64,000 nucleotides of DNA from JAAYTY01 sp964569245. GTDB taxonomy: Bacteria > Fermentibacterota > Fermentibacteria > Fermentibacterales > Fermentibacteraceae. Below the pieces are notes generated by a model, which ran no database searches, was not told the origin of the DNA, and saw only the letters and a program-made list of their open reading frames with translations. Shown one piece after another: positions 18,601 through 25,961 of the stretch (position 1 is the first letter of the stretch; the number at the start of each line of letters is the position of its first letter). The stretch covers positions 51,225 through 115,224 of the forward strand of contig CAZMTK010000008.1 in assembly GCA_964569245.1 (NCBI GenBank), given 5' to 3'. Both the position numbers and the translations under genes were made by a program.

Positions 18601-18843
18601 GTATCCGCCCAGGCTCTCGATGATCCGGGACAGGGCACCCATCAGTCCCGTGGTCAGCCTGTGGAGGGTCTCGTGGTCGAGGTTCTCGGACAGGGTGGTG
18701 AAGCCTTCGATGTCGAGGAACAGGATGGCTACGTCCCTGCGCTCGCCCGGACTCAGCCTGTCGGCCCTGCAGGTCGCCGCCGGGGCGCTTTCCGCAAGCT
18801 TCAGCAGGTCCTTCTCGAGAAGATCGGCGAGGCTGGAGTGCAA
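15652..18843 (-). CDS. Class III nucleotide cyclase - AAA-like ATPase - TPR regulator
   Basis: 1063 residues in three parts. Residues ~35-215 are a class III adenylate/guanylate cyclase domain with metal-binding D44 (LFLDIEGFTT) and D88 (KFEGDRVMALFG), the substrate-selecting Lys (K84) that favours ATP, and the DEVNVASRLE motif. Around 235-600 is an ATPase domain with Walker A GVAGIGKSRL and Walker B-like PVLLLEDMQWVD. The C-terminal ~350 residues are TPR repeats (NLGRPEEGRPLLEESL, NNMGNCYVALDRIDEARACF). This is the common soluble cyclase-MalT-like fusion, probably making cAMP in response to a protein or ligand sensed by the TPR part. The key catalytic residues look intact. Confidence 0.9.
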   Translation of the reverse strand: MHSSLADLLEKDLLKLAESAPAATCRADRLSPGERRDVAILFLDIEGFTTLSENLDHETLHRLTTGLMGALSRIIESLGGYIDKFEGDRVMALFGAREATEDDCTRAVTCGLRMLQLVRDLGPVLEQSGLSLGARVGLSYGSVTVAPDAAGHLTATGDEVNVASRLEGMADTNSLFASGRVHDMCSDTFEWTDLGNLQIRGRSKTVRTWRADGFGGRMLERWERASALKPVPLVGRDAELGALEACWEEQGSRPGIGVRGAPRHVVAVVQGVAGIGKSRLIHEFLDSRGGGTILMAARTASFDQPPWWLWTVLLRNLAGGGRPSLEDLCRAVDSLALSGGSAGEPLSGSMRELEALLVPGAPGRPEEETAESWSSGMQVAIRNLVRTLASTGRRPVLLLEDMQWVDSASMEALDFVLCNTESPIPLLVLVSQRSDTEECSFRPSPMSSGYISLHTVHLHPLDDDSARLMMRSKLGYPPLEAVPGDIEDRILQRCEGNPYYIEETLSELVGRGALVPDGERFAPGPAMQGDCIPSSIAGIVRSRIDRLPSDIRRALQIASVLGEEFDEEVFSALCEQEGIEPSRALDVLASLRFIGPCGGGESRTRVFSSPLAREITYEQILHHNRTVMHRRAAKAAEALSVQGSAGLAGVVAWHWWRGGEPESAVRKGTEAAASLAGNFQLDAAEAWVSRLTEWLGDVGEGPVRDELQLRVLMVRIEILESRPQPGLETLCREALSLAGSLGLTLEEADARRSLGTALVNLGRPEEGRPLLEESLSFYEASGNFERSVSARFVLADVLRTQGRLDEALSIIGVGLSRARSRGAEKQVALTLVSMGGILICMGRMDEALAAFMEALGIERRRGQPRVLSIVLANLGVLHGMREEIGEALACFEEAMRIHAELGVRRGEGIALNNMGNCYVALDRIDEARACFEKALLIHRETGNVKGQAVALVNLGNLADESGDFDIAVSRYQEALKMQEKAGNEPAAVNARCLMARVWAKQGRVEDARRVYEESVRAVESMGLGRNLASPVSELRKHLLGLGIADEALAVPGNWREASGQRAR

Positions 18844-18916
18844 TGAATCTCCTCCGAAAGGGTTCTACGGCGTTCCGGGGTAAGATAAGCGCCGTTCGGG
18901 CGCGGGGGAACGACTC

Positions 18917-19576
18917 TCAGTTCCCGGTCGGAGCTCTCCTGTGCCTCGTCCTGCGTTCGAGCTCGGCGGCTACGTCGTAGGTGGACAGGCGCCTCATGGC
19001 CAGCAGGACGATAAGGTGGAACAGCAGGTCGGCGGATTCCTCGATCACCCTCGCATCGCCCTCGCATGCCGCAGCCAGGATCACCTCGCAAGCCTCCTCG
19101 GCTATCTTTCGGAGCACGGCCTTCTCGCCGCCCCGGGCCAGCTTCGCGGTGTAGGATCCCTCGCAAGGCTGTTCCAGCCTTGATGACACGACCTGGAAGA
19201 CCTCTCCCACTACGGTCCCGAACCGCGCGCGGCTCTCCCCGGAAAGTCCGGGGCCATCAAGCGACGCGAAGAAGCAGCTCCTCTCGCCAGTGTGGCATGC
19301 CGGCCCCTCCGGAGTCACCTGGAGGAGCACCGCGTCAACATCGCAATCCATGTTTACTCTGTTGACGAGCATCCGGTTGCCGCTTGTCTCGCCCTTGCGC
19401 CACAGCCTTCCTCGGCTGCGGCTCCAGAAGTGTGCCAGACCTGTCTCCAGCGTCAGTTCCAGTGCCTCCCGGTTCTGCCAGGCCAGCATCAGCACCTCGC
19501 CGCTGGACGCATCCTGAACCACGGCGGGGATCAGTCCGTCGGAGCCCCAGGCGATCCTGTCATTCCGCGCGTCCAA
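18917..19576 (-). CDS. hisIE: Phosphoribosyl-AMP cyclohydrolase / phosphoribosyl-ATP pyrophosphatase
   Basis: A bifunctional enzyme catalysing steps 2 and 3 of histidine synthesis. I take the start as the TTG at 19576, inside the end of hisF, because GGAAGGAG lies 8 bases upstream and no ATG is available. That gives 219 residues. The N-terminal HisI half has MDCDVDAVLLQV and ACHTGERSCFF (zinc and metal ligands). The C-terminal HisE half has GGEKAVLRKIAEEACEVILAA. It overlaps hisF by 17 bases and is the last gene of the his operon. Confidence 0.94.
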   Translation of the reverse strand: MDARNDRIAWGSDGLIPAVVQDASSGEVLMLAWQNREALELTLETGLAHFWSRSRGRLWRKGETSGNRMLVNRVNMDCDVDAVLLQVTPEGPACHTGERSCFFASLDGPGLSGESRARFGTVVGEVFQVVSSRLEQPCEGSYTAKLARGGEKAVLRKIAEEACEVILAAACEGDARVIEESADLLFHLIVLLAMRRLSTYDVAAELERRTRHRRAPTGN

Positions 19577-20345
19577 GCCGAGCTCCTTCCGGGAGTCTGA
19601 CGGGGACCCCCTGTCCTGCGAGCCACGCCTTGAGATCCGGGATGGACAGCTCCCTCGTGTGGAGGATGCCCGCCGCAAGCGCCGCAGATGCCCCGCCCTC
19701 GACGAATGCCCGGAAGAAGTGCTCCATCCTGCCGGCTCCGCCGGAGGCGATCACGGGCACTCCTGCGGCGCCCGTCACCCGGCCGAGGAGCTCGATGTCG
19801 TATCCCTCCCTGGTTCCGTCCCTGTCTATGCTCGTAAGAAGCACCTCGCCCGCACCGAGGGACACGGCCTCCTCCACCCACGAGACGGGATCCAGGCCGG
19901 TGGGAGTCCGGCCTCCGTCGATGAAGACCTCGTGTCCGCCTCGCGCCGAGGAGACGTCGACAGCCAGCACGACGCACTGGCTGCCGAAGACGCCTGCAGC
20001 CCTGCGAATCATCTCAGGGTTCCTCACCGCGGCGCTGTTGATGCAAACCTTGTCGGCTCCTGCATTCAGCAGCGAACGGAAGTCGTCGAGGGTGGCCACC
20101 CCTCCCCCGGCGCACAGCGGCAGGGAGACCGAGGCTGCCACCCTCTCCACGACCTGCGTCATGGTCCTCCTGCCCTCCACGGTGGCTGTGATGTCGAGAA
20201 CGCATATCTCGTCGGCGCCATCCCGGTCGTAGAAGGAGGCATGTGCAGCCGGGTCGCCCCTGTCGGAAAGCGCCGCGAATCTCACACCCTTCACCACGCA
20301 CCCCCTATCTACGTCCAGGCAGGGAATGATCCTCCTCCTCAGCAT
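19560..20345 (-). CDS. hisF: Imidazole glycerol phosphate synthase, cyclase subunit
   Basis: 261 residues from ATG 20345 (GGAGGTG about 9 bases upstream). It is a TIM barrel beginning MLRRRIIPCLDVDRGCVVKG, with the catalytic Asp residues in CLDVD and LLTSIDRDGT and phosphate loops GGGV and ASGGAGRMEH. Together with HisH it converts PRFAR and ammonia to imidazole glycerol phosphate and AICAR. The start lies 41 bases inside hisA, so translation is coupled. Confidence 0.97.
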   Translation of the reverse strand: MLRRRIIPCLDVDRGCVVKGVRFAALSDRGDPAAHASFYDRDGADEICVLDITATVEGRRTMTQVVERVAASVSLPLCAGGGVATLDDFRSLLNAGADKVCINSAAVRNPEMIRRAAGVFGSQCVVLAVDVSSARGGHEVFIDGGRTPTGLDPVSWVEEAVSLGAGEVLLTSIDRDGTREGYDIELLGRVTGAAGVPVIASGGAGRMEHFFRAFVEGGASAALAAGILHTRELSIPDLKAWLAGQGVPVRLPEGARLGRAE

Positions 20346-21075
20346 CAGGTCGAACACCTCCCCCGGCTTCCGCCAGTGCCTCGGCAAGCTGCAGGGCACC
20401 CTCATAGAGAGCCTTTCCGGCGACTACGCCGGCGATTCTCCCCGTGCGCGCAAGGGCTGCTATGTCCCCGGCGGAGGAGACGCCTCCGGAGGCGATCACC
20501 TCGAGCCCGGTGCTCTCTGCCAGGAGAACCGCGGCTTGCACGGACGGCCCGCACATGCGCCCGTCCCTCTCCGCATCCGTGTACAGGACATGGCGCACTC
20601 CGCCTTCGGCGAGTCTCCCGCCCAGGGAGAGGGGAGTCTCCGCGGTCATCACGCGCCAACCCGAGACCGCGACCATGCCCCGCCTGCTGTCCAGGGCGAC
20701 TGCCACCCTGTCTCTGCCCAGTTCGCACGCGAGAGAGGCCGCCATGTCGGGATCGGCGACCGCCGCGGTCCCGATTACCACTCTGGATGCGCCGGCGGCC
20801 AGCGCAATCAGCGCATCGCTCTTCGAGCGGATGCCTCCCCCGTACTGCACCCTGATCCCGGTGGAGGCGACGTCCCGGATGAGGTCCAGGGGCACCCCCG
20901 ATCTCCCGAAGGCTGCGTCGAGCGACACGAGGTGAACCCAGGCGGCGCCCTGGCGCTTCCATTCTTCTGCAGCTCCCACGGGGTCTGCCGGATAGACGAT
21001 CGCCCCCGCCGGATCTCCTCCTGCAAGCCTCACCAGCCTTCCGTCGAGTACGTCGATCGCAGGATACACCGTCAT
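20305..21075 (-). CDS. hisA: ProFAR isomerase
   Basis: 256 residues from ATG 21075. TIM barrel starting TVYPAIDVLDGRLVRLAGGD, with catalytic Asp in AIDVLDG and in LYTDAERDG, and phosphate-binding YGGGIRS and ASGGVSS loops. It catalyses the Amadori isomerisation of ProFAR to PRFAR. The ATG overlaps the hisH stop by 4 bases. Confidence 0.96.
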   Translation of the reverse strand: MTVYPAIDVLDGRLVRLAGGDPAGAIVYPADPVGAAEEWKRQGAAWVHLVSLDAAFGRSGVPLDLIRDVASTGIRVQYGGGIRSKSDALIALAAGASRVVIGTAAVADPDMAASLACELGRDRVAVALDSRRGMVAVSGWRVMTAETPLSLGGRLAEGGVRHVLYTDAERDGRMCGPSVQAAVLLAESTGLEVIASGGVSSAGDIAALARTGRIAGVVAGKALYEGALQLAEALAEAGGGVRPDAEEEDHSLPGRR

Positions 21076-21695
21076 ATGGCCAGCCCCGACGCCAGGAAGC
21101 CCCGCAGCAGCACGGCGCCTTCGTACTGGCTCTTCTCCGGGTGGAACTGCACGCCCCAGACGGCCCCCGATGAGACGACGGCTGGGAAGGGCCGGCCGTG
21201 CTCGGCAACGGCGCAGACGACGCCCGGGTCTGACGGTTCCACGACGAAGGAGTGGCAGAAGTAGAAGCATGCTCCGTCACTGATCCCGTCCAGCATGCCG
21301 AAGCGTCGCAGGACCCTCACGCTGTTCCATCCGGTGTGCGGAAGAACCAGGCCGCCGCCCGGGAGCAATGGAGCGACTCTGCCTCGAAGTAGCCCGAGAC
21401 CCCTGCATCCACCGCCCTCCGAGCCTTGCTCCATGAGCATCTGCATGCCGAGGCAGATCCCGAGGATGGGCACTCCGAGCTCCGCAGCCTCGCGGAGCGC
21501 GTCATCCATGCCGGAATCCGACAGAGAAGCCATTCCCGCCGAGAGCGATCCCACTCCGGGCAGGACGATCCCGCTCGCCTTCCGGAGCTCGCTGGGCGCC
21601 GCAGCGCGAATCACCCGGCAGCCCAGCCTTTCGAGGGCGGCGGAGATGCTCCCCAGGTTGCCGGCTCCATAGTCAACTACCGCCACCCTGTTCAC
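21072..21695 (-). CDS. hisH: Imidazole glycerol phosphate synthase, glutaminase subunit
   Basis: 207 residues from a GTG at 21695. Class I glutamine amidotransferase: nucleophile C81 in GICLGMQ, oxyanion loop LPGVGS, and the His-Glu pair in FHPEKS. It supplies ammonia to HisF. It overlaps hisB and hisA by 4 bases each, placing hisH directly between hisB and hisA as in the classical operon order. Confidence 0.96.
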   Translation of the reverse strand: MNRVAVVDYGAGNLGSISAALERLGCRVIRAAAPSELRKASGIVLPGVGSLSAGMASLSDSGMDDALREAAELGVPILGICLGMQMLMEQGSEGGGCRGLGLLRGRVAPLLPGGGLVLPHTGWNSVRVLRRFGMLDGISDGACFYFCHSFVVEPSDPGVVCAVAEHGRPFPAVVSSGAVWGVQFHPEKSQYEGAVLLRGFLASGLAI

Positions 21696-22282
21696 GGGGC
21701 GCCCTTCGTCGTCGGCAGGCCCGGGCGGCGGAGATCGGCTTCGAGCGCCGACCTCAGCGCCAGACCCAGCGCCTTGAAGAGGGCTTCAGCTGCATGGTGG
21801 GCGTCGGTTCCGGCCTTCAGCTCCGCATGCACGGCGATCGATGCGGAGAAGGCGAGAGATCTGAGGAAGTGCTCGACATGCTCGGACCCGATGCCGCAGG
21901 GCAGGCGCCCGGGCAGCATGCCGACAAGGCGCGCCCAGGGCCTCCCTCCCGCATCCACGCTCACCGAGACAAGCGCGTCGTCCATCGGGAGGCAGGCCCA
22001 GCCGAACCGCCTGATGCCCCTCCTCTCGCCCAGGGCCGACGCCATCGCGAGGCCTAGACACAGCGCCGTGTCCTCCAGAGTGTGATGGACGTCCACCTCC
22101 AGATCTCCGCGCGCCGAGCCCGAGAGGTCGAAAAGCGCGAAGAAGACCATCTGGGCGAGCAGGTGGTCCATGAAGGGCACTCCAGTCCGGAAGCGCGAGG
22201 AACCCGAGCCGTCCAGCGAAAGAGCCAGCTCGACCTCCGTCTCCGCGGTCCTCCTACGGATCTCGGCGGTTCTCTCCGGCAT
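21692..22282 (-). CDS. hisB: Imidazoleglycerol-phosphate dehydratase
   Basis: 196 residues, monofunctional (no HisB-N phosphatase domain). Both manganese-binding duplicated motifs are present: DVHHTLED and DAHHAAEALFKALG, plus PFMDHLLAQM. It converts IGP to imidazole acetol phosphate. No histidinol-phosphatase gene is in the operon, so that step must be encoded elsewhere. It overlaps hisC by 29 bases. Confidence 0.97.
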   Translation of the reverse strand: MPERTAEIRRRTAETEVELALSLDGSGSSRFRTGVPFMDHLLAQMVFFALFDLSGSARGDLEVDVHHTLEDTALCLGLAMASALGERRGIRRFGWACLPMDDALVSVSVDAGGRPWARLVGMLPGRLPCGIGSEHVEHFLRSLAFSASIAVHAELKAGTDAHHAAEALFKALGLALRSALEADLRRPGLPTTKGAP

Positions 22283-23354
22283 ATCCTGCCTCCAGTTCTC
22301 GGAGGGCGCGGACCAGGAGTCCGCGCTCCCTCCTCGTTCCGACCGTGACTCTCATGAAGTTCCTCAGGCGCCCGCCATCGAATCCGCGCACGGCGATCCC
22401 CCTCCTGCGGAGGTGTTCGACGACATGGCTTGCTGGAAGACCGGAGGTCTCGCAGAGAAGGAAGTTGCCCTCTCCTGGAAGGACTCTCAGGAAGGAGACT
22501 CTCCCCAGCTCGGTCCGCAGCCTTTCTCTCGCCGCTGCAGTCCTCGCGGCCAGCCTGTCGAGAAGCGCCGCCTGCCCGATCGCGGCGACGGCGGCAGCCT
22601 CCGAGACCGACGAGACGGGATAGGGCGGACGCACCCTCAGCAGCGCTTCGCATACGGCCTTCGGAGCGACCGCGTAGCCGATCCTGAGGCCGGCGAGGCC
22701 GGCCCATTTGCTGAATGTGCGGAGCACCACCAGGTTCTCGCAGGAGGCGGCCTCGCAGACCATGCTGCGAGCGGCGCTGAACTCGATGTACGCCTCGTCC
22801 AGGACGATGAGCGAGGGCAGGCGGAGGAGCCTCTTGACTGCATCCCGCCCGACCACGCCCCCGTCAGGATTGTTCGGAGAGCATACGAACACCATGACCG
22901 CGCCTCCGCTCGAGGCTGTCGAGAATACCGCTCCTGCGTCCACGGAGAAGTCGTCACTGCGAGGTGCGTCCAGAACGGGCGATCCTGCCAGCGAAGCGTA
23001 GAACCTGTACATCTCGAACGTCGGCGGGCAGTCCACGACGGGCCTCCCGGGGCCTCCGAACGCCCTGGTCAGCATGTCCACCAGCGAGTCGGCGCCCGGC
23101 CCGGTGACGATGCGGTCGGCTGGCACGCCGAGCCTCTCGGAAACGACCTTCCTGAGAGCGGCGGATGAGGAATCGGGATATGGCGCTGCTCGTCGGGCGG
23201 CTCTCTCGATCGCCTTCCTGACCGCCTTCGGAACGGCCCATGCGCTCTCGTTGGCGTGGAGCCTCGCGCAGACTCCCTCGACGTCGGGAGTGCGATACGG
23301 TTCCAGCCCGGCCAGCTCCGGCCGAGGAGCAGGAACCCGGTCCGAGGCGCTCAT
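22254..23354 (-). CDS. hisC: Histidinol-phosphate aminotransferase
   Basis: 366 residues, fold-type I PLP enzyme. It has the phosphate-binding GPGADSLVDML segment, CSPNNPDG, DEAYIEF (Asp and Tyr contacting PLP) and the Schiff-base lysine in FSKWAGLAGLRIGY. It transaminates imidazole acetol phosphate with glutamate. The ATG overlaps the hisD stop by 4 bases. Confidence 0.95.
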   Translation of the reverse strand: MSASDRVPAPRPELAGLEPYRTPDVEGVCARLHANESAWAVPKAVRKAIERAARRAAPYPDSSSAALRKVVSERLGVPADRIVTGPGADSLVDMLTRAFGGPGRPVVDCPPTFEMYRFYASLAGSPVLDAPRSDDFSVDAGAVFSTASSGGAVMVFVCSPNNPDGGVVGRDAVKRLLRLPSLIVLDEAYIEFSAARSMVCEAASCENLVVLRTFSKWAGLAGLRIGYAVAPKAVCEALLRVRPPYPVSSVSEAAAVAAIGQAALLDRLAARTAAARERLRTELGRVSFLRVLPGEGNFLLCETSGLPASHVVEHLRRRGIAVRGFDGGRLRNFMRVTVGTRRERGLLVRALRELEAGYAGENRRDP

Positions 23355-24682
23355 CGCCGCCGCCTTCTGGCATCGGCAGAGATGGCGTGAGCCTCGAGAC
23401 CCTCGGCGCGGGCCATGACGGAGGCCGCCTCGGCGGGTCTGCTGCAGGACGAGAGGGCGACTATGCTGGTCGAGCGGACGAAGTCCCCGACCCAGAGCCC
23501 TGACGAGAACCTCGCGGTGCCGCCGGTGGGCAGGCTGTGGCTTGGCCCGGCTGCGTAGTCTCCGAGCGCCTCGCAGGACCGGGCGCCGACGAACACGGCG
23601 CCTGCCGGGCCCATCCTCCCGATGAGGGGCCAGGGATCGGAAACCGAGAGCTGAAGATGCTCCGGAGCGAAGGCCGCAGCCACCGCCATTGCCTCGTCCA
23701 GATCGCCCACGAGAACCGCGCCGCCCCTCTTCTTCAGGGACATCTCCGCGGTCCTGCGCCTGGGGAGCAGCGGCAGGAGCGCATCGACCGCGCGCGCAGC
23801 CCCCGCCGCCACCCCCCGGTCGGGCGTCAGGAGAACTGCGGCAGCCATCTCGTCGTGCTCCGCCTGGGCCAGCAGGTCCGCAGCCAGATCCTCCGCTTCC
23901 GCTGAGCAGTCAGCGATCACGAGGAGCTCGCTGGGGCCTTGCAGAGCGTCTATTCCCACGGCGCCGAAGACCTCCCTCTTGGCAAGGGTGACGAAGACGT
24001 TCCCGGGACCGACGATCTTGTCCACCCGGGGCACGGTCATGGTTCCGTAAGCCATGGCGGCGATGGCCTGGGCGCCTCCGCAGGAGAAGAGCCGGGACAC
24101 GCCGGACAGCGCTGCGGCGGCCAGTACGGGATCCGGCACCGAGCCGTCGCGAGAGGGAGGAGTGCAGGCTATCACCTCGCCCACCCCCGCGCAGGCGGCA
24201 GGTATCGCCGACATGAGAAGAGTCGAGAACAGAGGAGCGGCGCCGCCGGGCACATAGACTCCGACCCTCGACAGCGGGCTCTCTATCCTGCCCACGATTC
24301 CCGAGAGATCGCTCGACAGCAGCCCGCCCCCTGACCTTGCGCCATGGAACGCCCTTATCCTTCCCGCCGCGTACTCCATCGCATCTCTCAGGGTCGGCGG
24401 CACTCTGAGAAGCGCGGCGTCGAACTCCCGCCGCCCGTGTCCGACGGGTGCTGCATGGGGGCCGTCGAGAGCAAGGCACCAGTGCAGCAGTGCTTCATCG
24501 CCCCTTCTTCGAACGTCCCCGACGATGCGCCTTACGGCGCCTGCGGCGTCGATGCCCGGACCGAAGAGCGACCTCAGCCTCGCGCTGGTCTCATCGGGAA
24601 GATCCACCTCGTCGGGAGGCCGCCTCTCCAGGATGACCCGGGCCTCGGCAGGGCTTTCGAAGATTCTCAGAGTCCCTCCCAT
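23351..24682 (-). CDS. hisD: Histidinol dehydrogenase
   Basis: 443 residues from ATG 24682, which shares one base with the hisG stop (TGATG). Family motifs: SRVGVYVPGG, VDKIVGPGNVFVT, GPSELLVIAD, the zinc ligands in LAQAEHDE and the C-terminal half, FAPEHLQL and the GPSHSLPTGGTARFSSGL signature. It performs the two NAD-dependent oxidations from histidinol to histidine. The C-terminus is an odd run of arginines (DARRRRR). Confidence 0.97.
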   Translation of the reverse strand: MGGTLRIFESPAEARVILERRPPDEVDLPDETSARLRSLFGPGIDAAGAVRRIVGDVRRRGDEALLHWCLALDGPHAAPVGHGRREFDAALLRVPPTLRDAMEYAAGRIRAFHGARSGGGLLSSDLSGIVGRIESPLSRVGVYVPGGAAPLFSTLLMSAIPAACAGVGEVIACTPPSRDGSVPDPVLAAAALSGVSRLFSCGGAQAIAAMAYGTMTVPRVDKIVGPGNVFVTLAKREVFGAVGIDALQGPSELLVIADCSAEAEDLAADLLAQAEHDEMAAAVLLTPDRGVAAGAARAVDALLPLLPRRRTAEMSLKKRGGAVLVGDLDEAMAVAAAFAPEHLQLSVSDPWPLIGRMGPAGAVFVGARSCEALGDYAAGPSHSLPTGGTARFSSGLWVGDFVRSTSIVALSSCSRPAEAASVMARAEGLEAHAISADARRRRR

Positions 24683-25683
24683 CAGAGCCCCATCCCGCGT
24701 CTCCCGAGGAGTCTGGCGCACCTCTCCGGAAGCTCCTCGAAGACGTATTTCAGGGGGGTGACCACGACGCCGCTTCCGCCGGAAGCCCTCAACTCCTCTA
24801 TCGCCCGGAAGAGCCTGGATTCCTCCACAACCATGTTCACGGCCCACCACCCCCCGTCCGGCGGACCCAGGACCTGCGACACGGTCGGCCCCTGCAGACC
24901 TCCCAGGAAGGCCCTGCCCGACAGTCTGGCGCCTATCTCCCTGATCGAGCCGCCACGCATGTTGGCGAAGACCAGATACTTGTCGCGTCCCCTGAGCCGT
25001 GCCTCGACGAACTCGAGCATCGTGCACGCCGCCGAGAGGACCGCGGGCTTCGTCTCCAGGCTGGCCGAGCACCCTGCCAGCACTGCCTCGCTCTCCATTA
25101 TCACGCCGTCTTCCAGCAGCTTCAGACGGTTCTCGCGGATCGTGTCTCCGGAGGAGACCAGGTCTGCTATCAGATCGGCATATCCCACGGAGGGCGCGGA
25201 CTCCAGTGCTCCGTCGGCACCCACTATCTCGAAGCCCTCGAGTCCGGTCCGTTCGAGGAACCTGCCGGCGAGGCATGGGTGCTTCGTGGCTATCCTCCTG
25301 CCGCCCGGCGCTCCGGGAAGGTCGGCTGTGCGTCTAACTCCTTCCCACTCCTCCGGTACGGCCAGCGCCAGTCTGCAGACGCCGAAGCCCAGTGATTCGT
25401 GCAGCAGGGTCAGTCCATCCATTCCGCCGGCTCTCGCCTCCTCGATCGAGTCGAGTCCGGTGATTCCCAGGTCAACGTCTCCGGAGGAGAGGCTCCTCGG
25501 AATGTCCCTGGCTCTCTGGAAGACAACGCTGACGAAGGGCATGCCGGGCATGCTCGCGCTGTATCTCCTCGGGTCCGGCTTCTTCACTTCGAGACCGCAC
25601 TCCCGGAGGAACTCCAGCGTCTCCTCCTCCATGCGGCCCTTGCTGGGAAGGGCCAGCCTCGCTTCGCACCTGCAAGAGCTCAT
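24682..25683 (-). CDS. hisG: ATP phosphoribosyltransferase, long form
   Basis: 333 residues from ATG 25683, with GGAGG about 5 bases upstream. The N-terminal part is LALPSKGRMEEETLEFL, followed by GDVDLGITGLDSIEEA and the PRPP loop region DLIADLVSSGDTIREN. The C-terminal ~90 residues (GLQGPTVSQVLG ... ELRASGGSGVVVTPLKYVFEE, spread over the end) are the ACT-like regulatory domain of HisG-L, which binds histidine. So HisZ is not needed and the enzyme should be feedback-inhibited. It is the first structural gene after the attenuator. Confidence 0.96.
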   Translation of the reverse strand: MSSCRCEARLALPSKGRMEEETLEFLRECGLEVKKPDPRRYSASMPGMPFVSVVFQRARDIPRSLSSGDVDLGITGLDSIEEARAGGMDGLTLLHESLGFGVCRLALAVPEEWEGVRRTADLPGAPGGRRIATKHPCLAGRFLERTGLEGFEIVGADGALESAPSVGYADLIADLVSSGDTIRENRLKLLEDGVIMESEAVLAGCSASLETKPAVLSAACTMLEFVEARLRGRDKYLVFANMRGGSIREIGARLSGRAFLGGLQGPTVSQVLGPPDGGWWAVNMVVEESRLFRAIEELRASGGSGVVVTPLKYVFEELPERCARLLGRRGMGL

Positions 25684-25702
25684 TCGAATCCTCCGAAGGG
25701 TG

Positions 25703-25732
25703 AAAAGAAAGGCCCCCCGTGTCGGGGGGCCT
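25703..25732 (-). terminator. his operon attenuator terminator
   Basis: Read on the minus strand, AGGCCCCCC (25732-25724) and GGGGGGCCT (25718-25710) form a perfect 9-bp stem with a 5-base loop, followed by TTTCTTTT (25708-25703 and adjacent). It lies between the leader stop codon and the hisG ribosome site, so it can only act to stop transcription before hisG. The C6 tract of its 5' arm is complementary to the G7 tract in leader codons 18-20 (plus-strand C7 at 25781-25787), giving a competing antiterminator pairing. Confidence 0.88.
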
Positions 25733-25762
25733 CTGAGAACCTCGGTGTGTCGTATCAGGGCA

Positions 25763-25840
25763 TCAGCCCGGGACGCACCACCCCCCCTGCCGGTGGCCGG
25801 CATGATGGCGATGGTGGCTGAACGTTATGCCCTTTCTCAT
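25763..25840 (-). CDS. hisL: his operon leader peptide
   Basis: A 25-codon ORF starting MRKGITFS, with five His codons at positions 9, 10, 12, 13 and 16 (core HHRHHAGH) and ending before a TGA at 25765-25763. It sits 22-100 bases after the promoter and just ahead of an intrinsic terminator and hisG. His-codon clustering in this exact position is the hallmark of leader-peptide attenuation: scarce His-tRNA stalls the ribosome, leaving the downstream G7 tract free to pair with the terminator's C6 arm. A further small hairpin (GGGC-TGAT-GCCC) spans the stop codon. No SD precedes the ATG; see the promoter entry. Confidence 0.87.
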   Translation of the reverse strand: MRKGITFSHHRHHAGHRQGGWCVPG

Positions 25841-25849
25841 TTGGCGGCG

Positions 25850-25879
25850 AGCATAGGTCCGGCACGGCCGCCCTGTCAA
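25850..25879 (-). promoter_or_regulatory. Sigma70-type promoter of hisL-hisGDCBHAFIE
   Basis: On the minus strand TTGACA (25879-25874) and TATGCT (25855-25850) are separated by 18 bases. This is close to the sigma70 consensus. The hisL ATG (25840) begins only 10 bases after the -10 box, so the transcript would start at or within a few bases of the leader start codon: a leaderless leader peptide. That agrees with the absence of a ribosome site. Confidence 0.8.
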
Positions 25880-25961
25880 GTGCCGGGCTGGCGGGAAGGT
25901 CCGATCGTGTCCCGGCAGGCCCGTGTTCTGTTAGTTTCGGGGGGCGGGGAAGGAGGATTTC

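Noticed and set aside
18844..18916. Terminator after the cyclase start or promoter for the cyclase gene
   Set aside because: The 73 bases between hisIE and the cyclase gene have no convincing stem-loop with U-tract nor -35/-10 pair.
21692..22282. hisB as a bifunctional enzyme with histidinol phosphatase
   Set aside because: The protein is only 196 residues with the dehydratase motifs; no HAD phosphatase domain is present.
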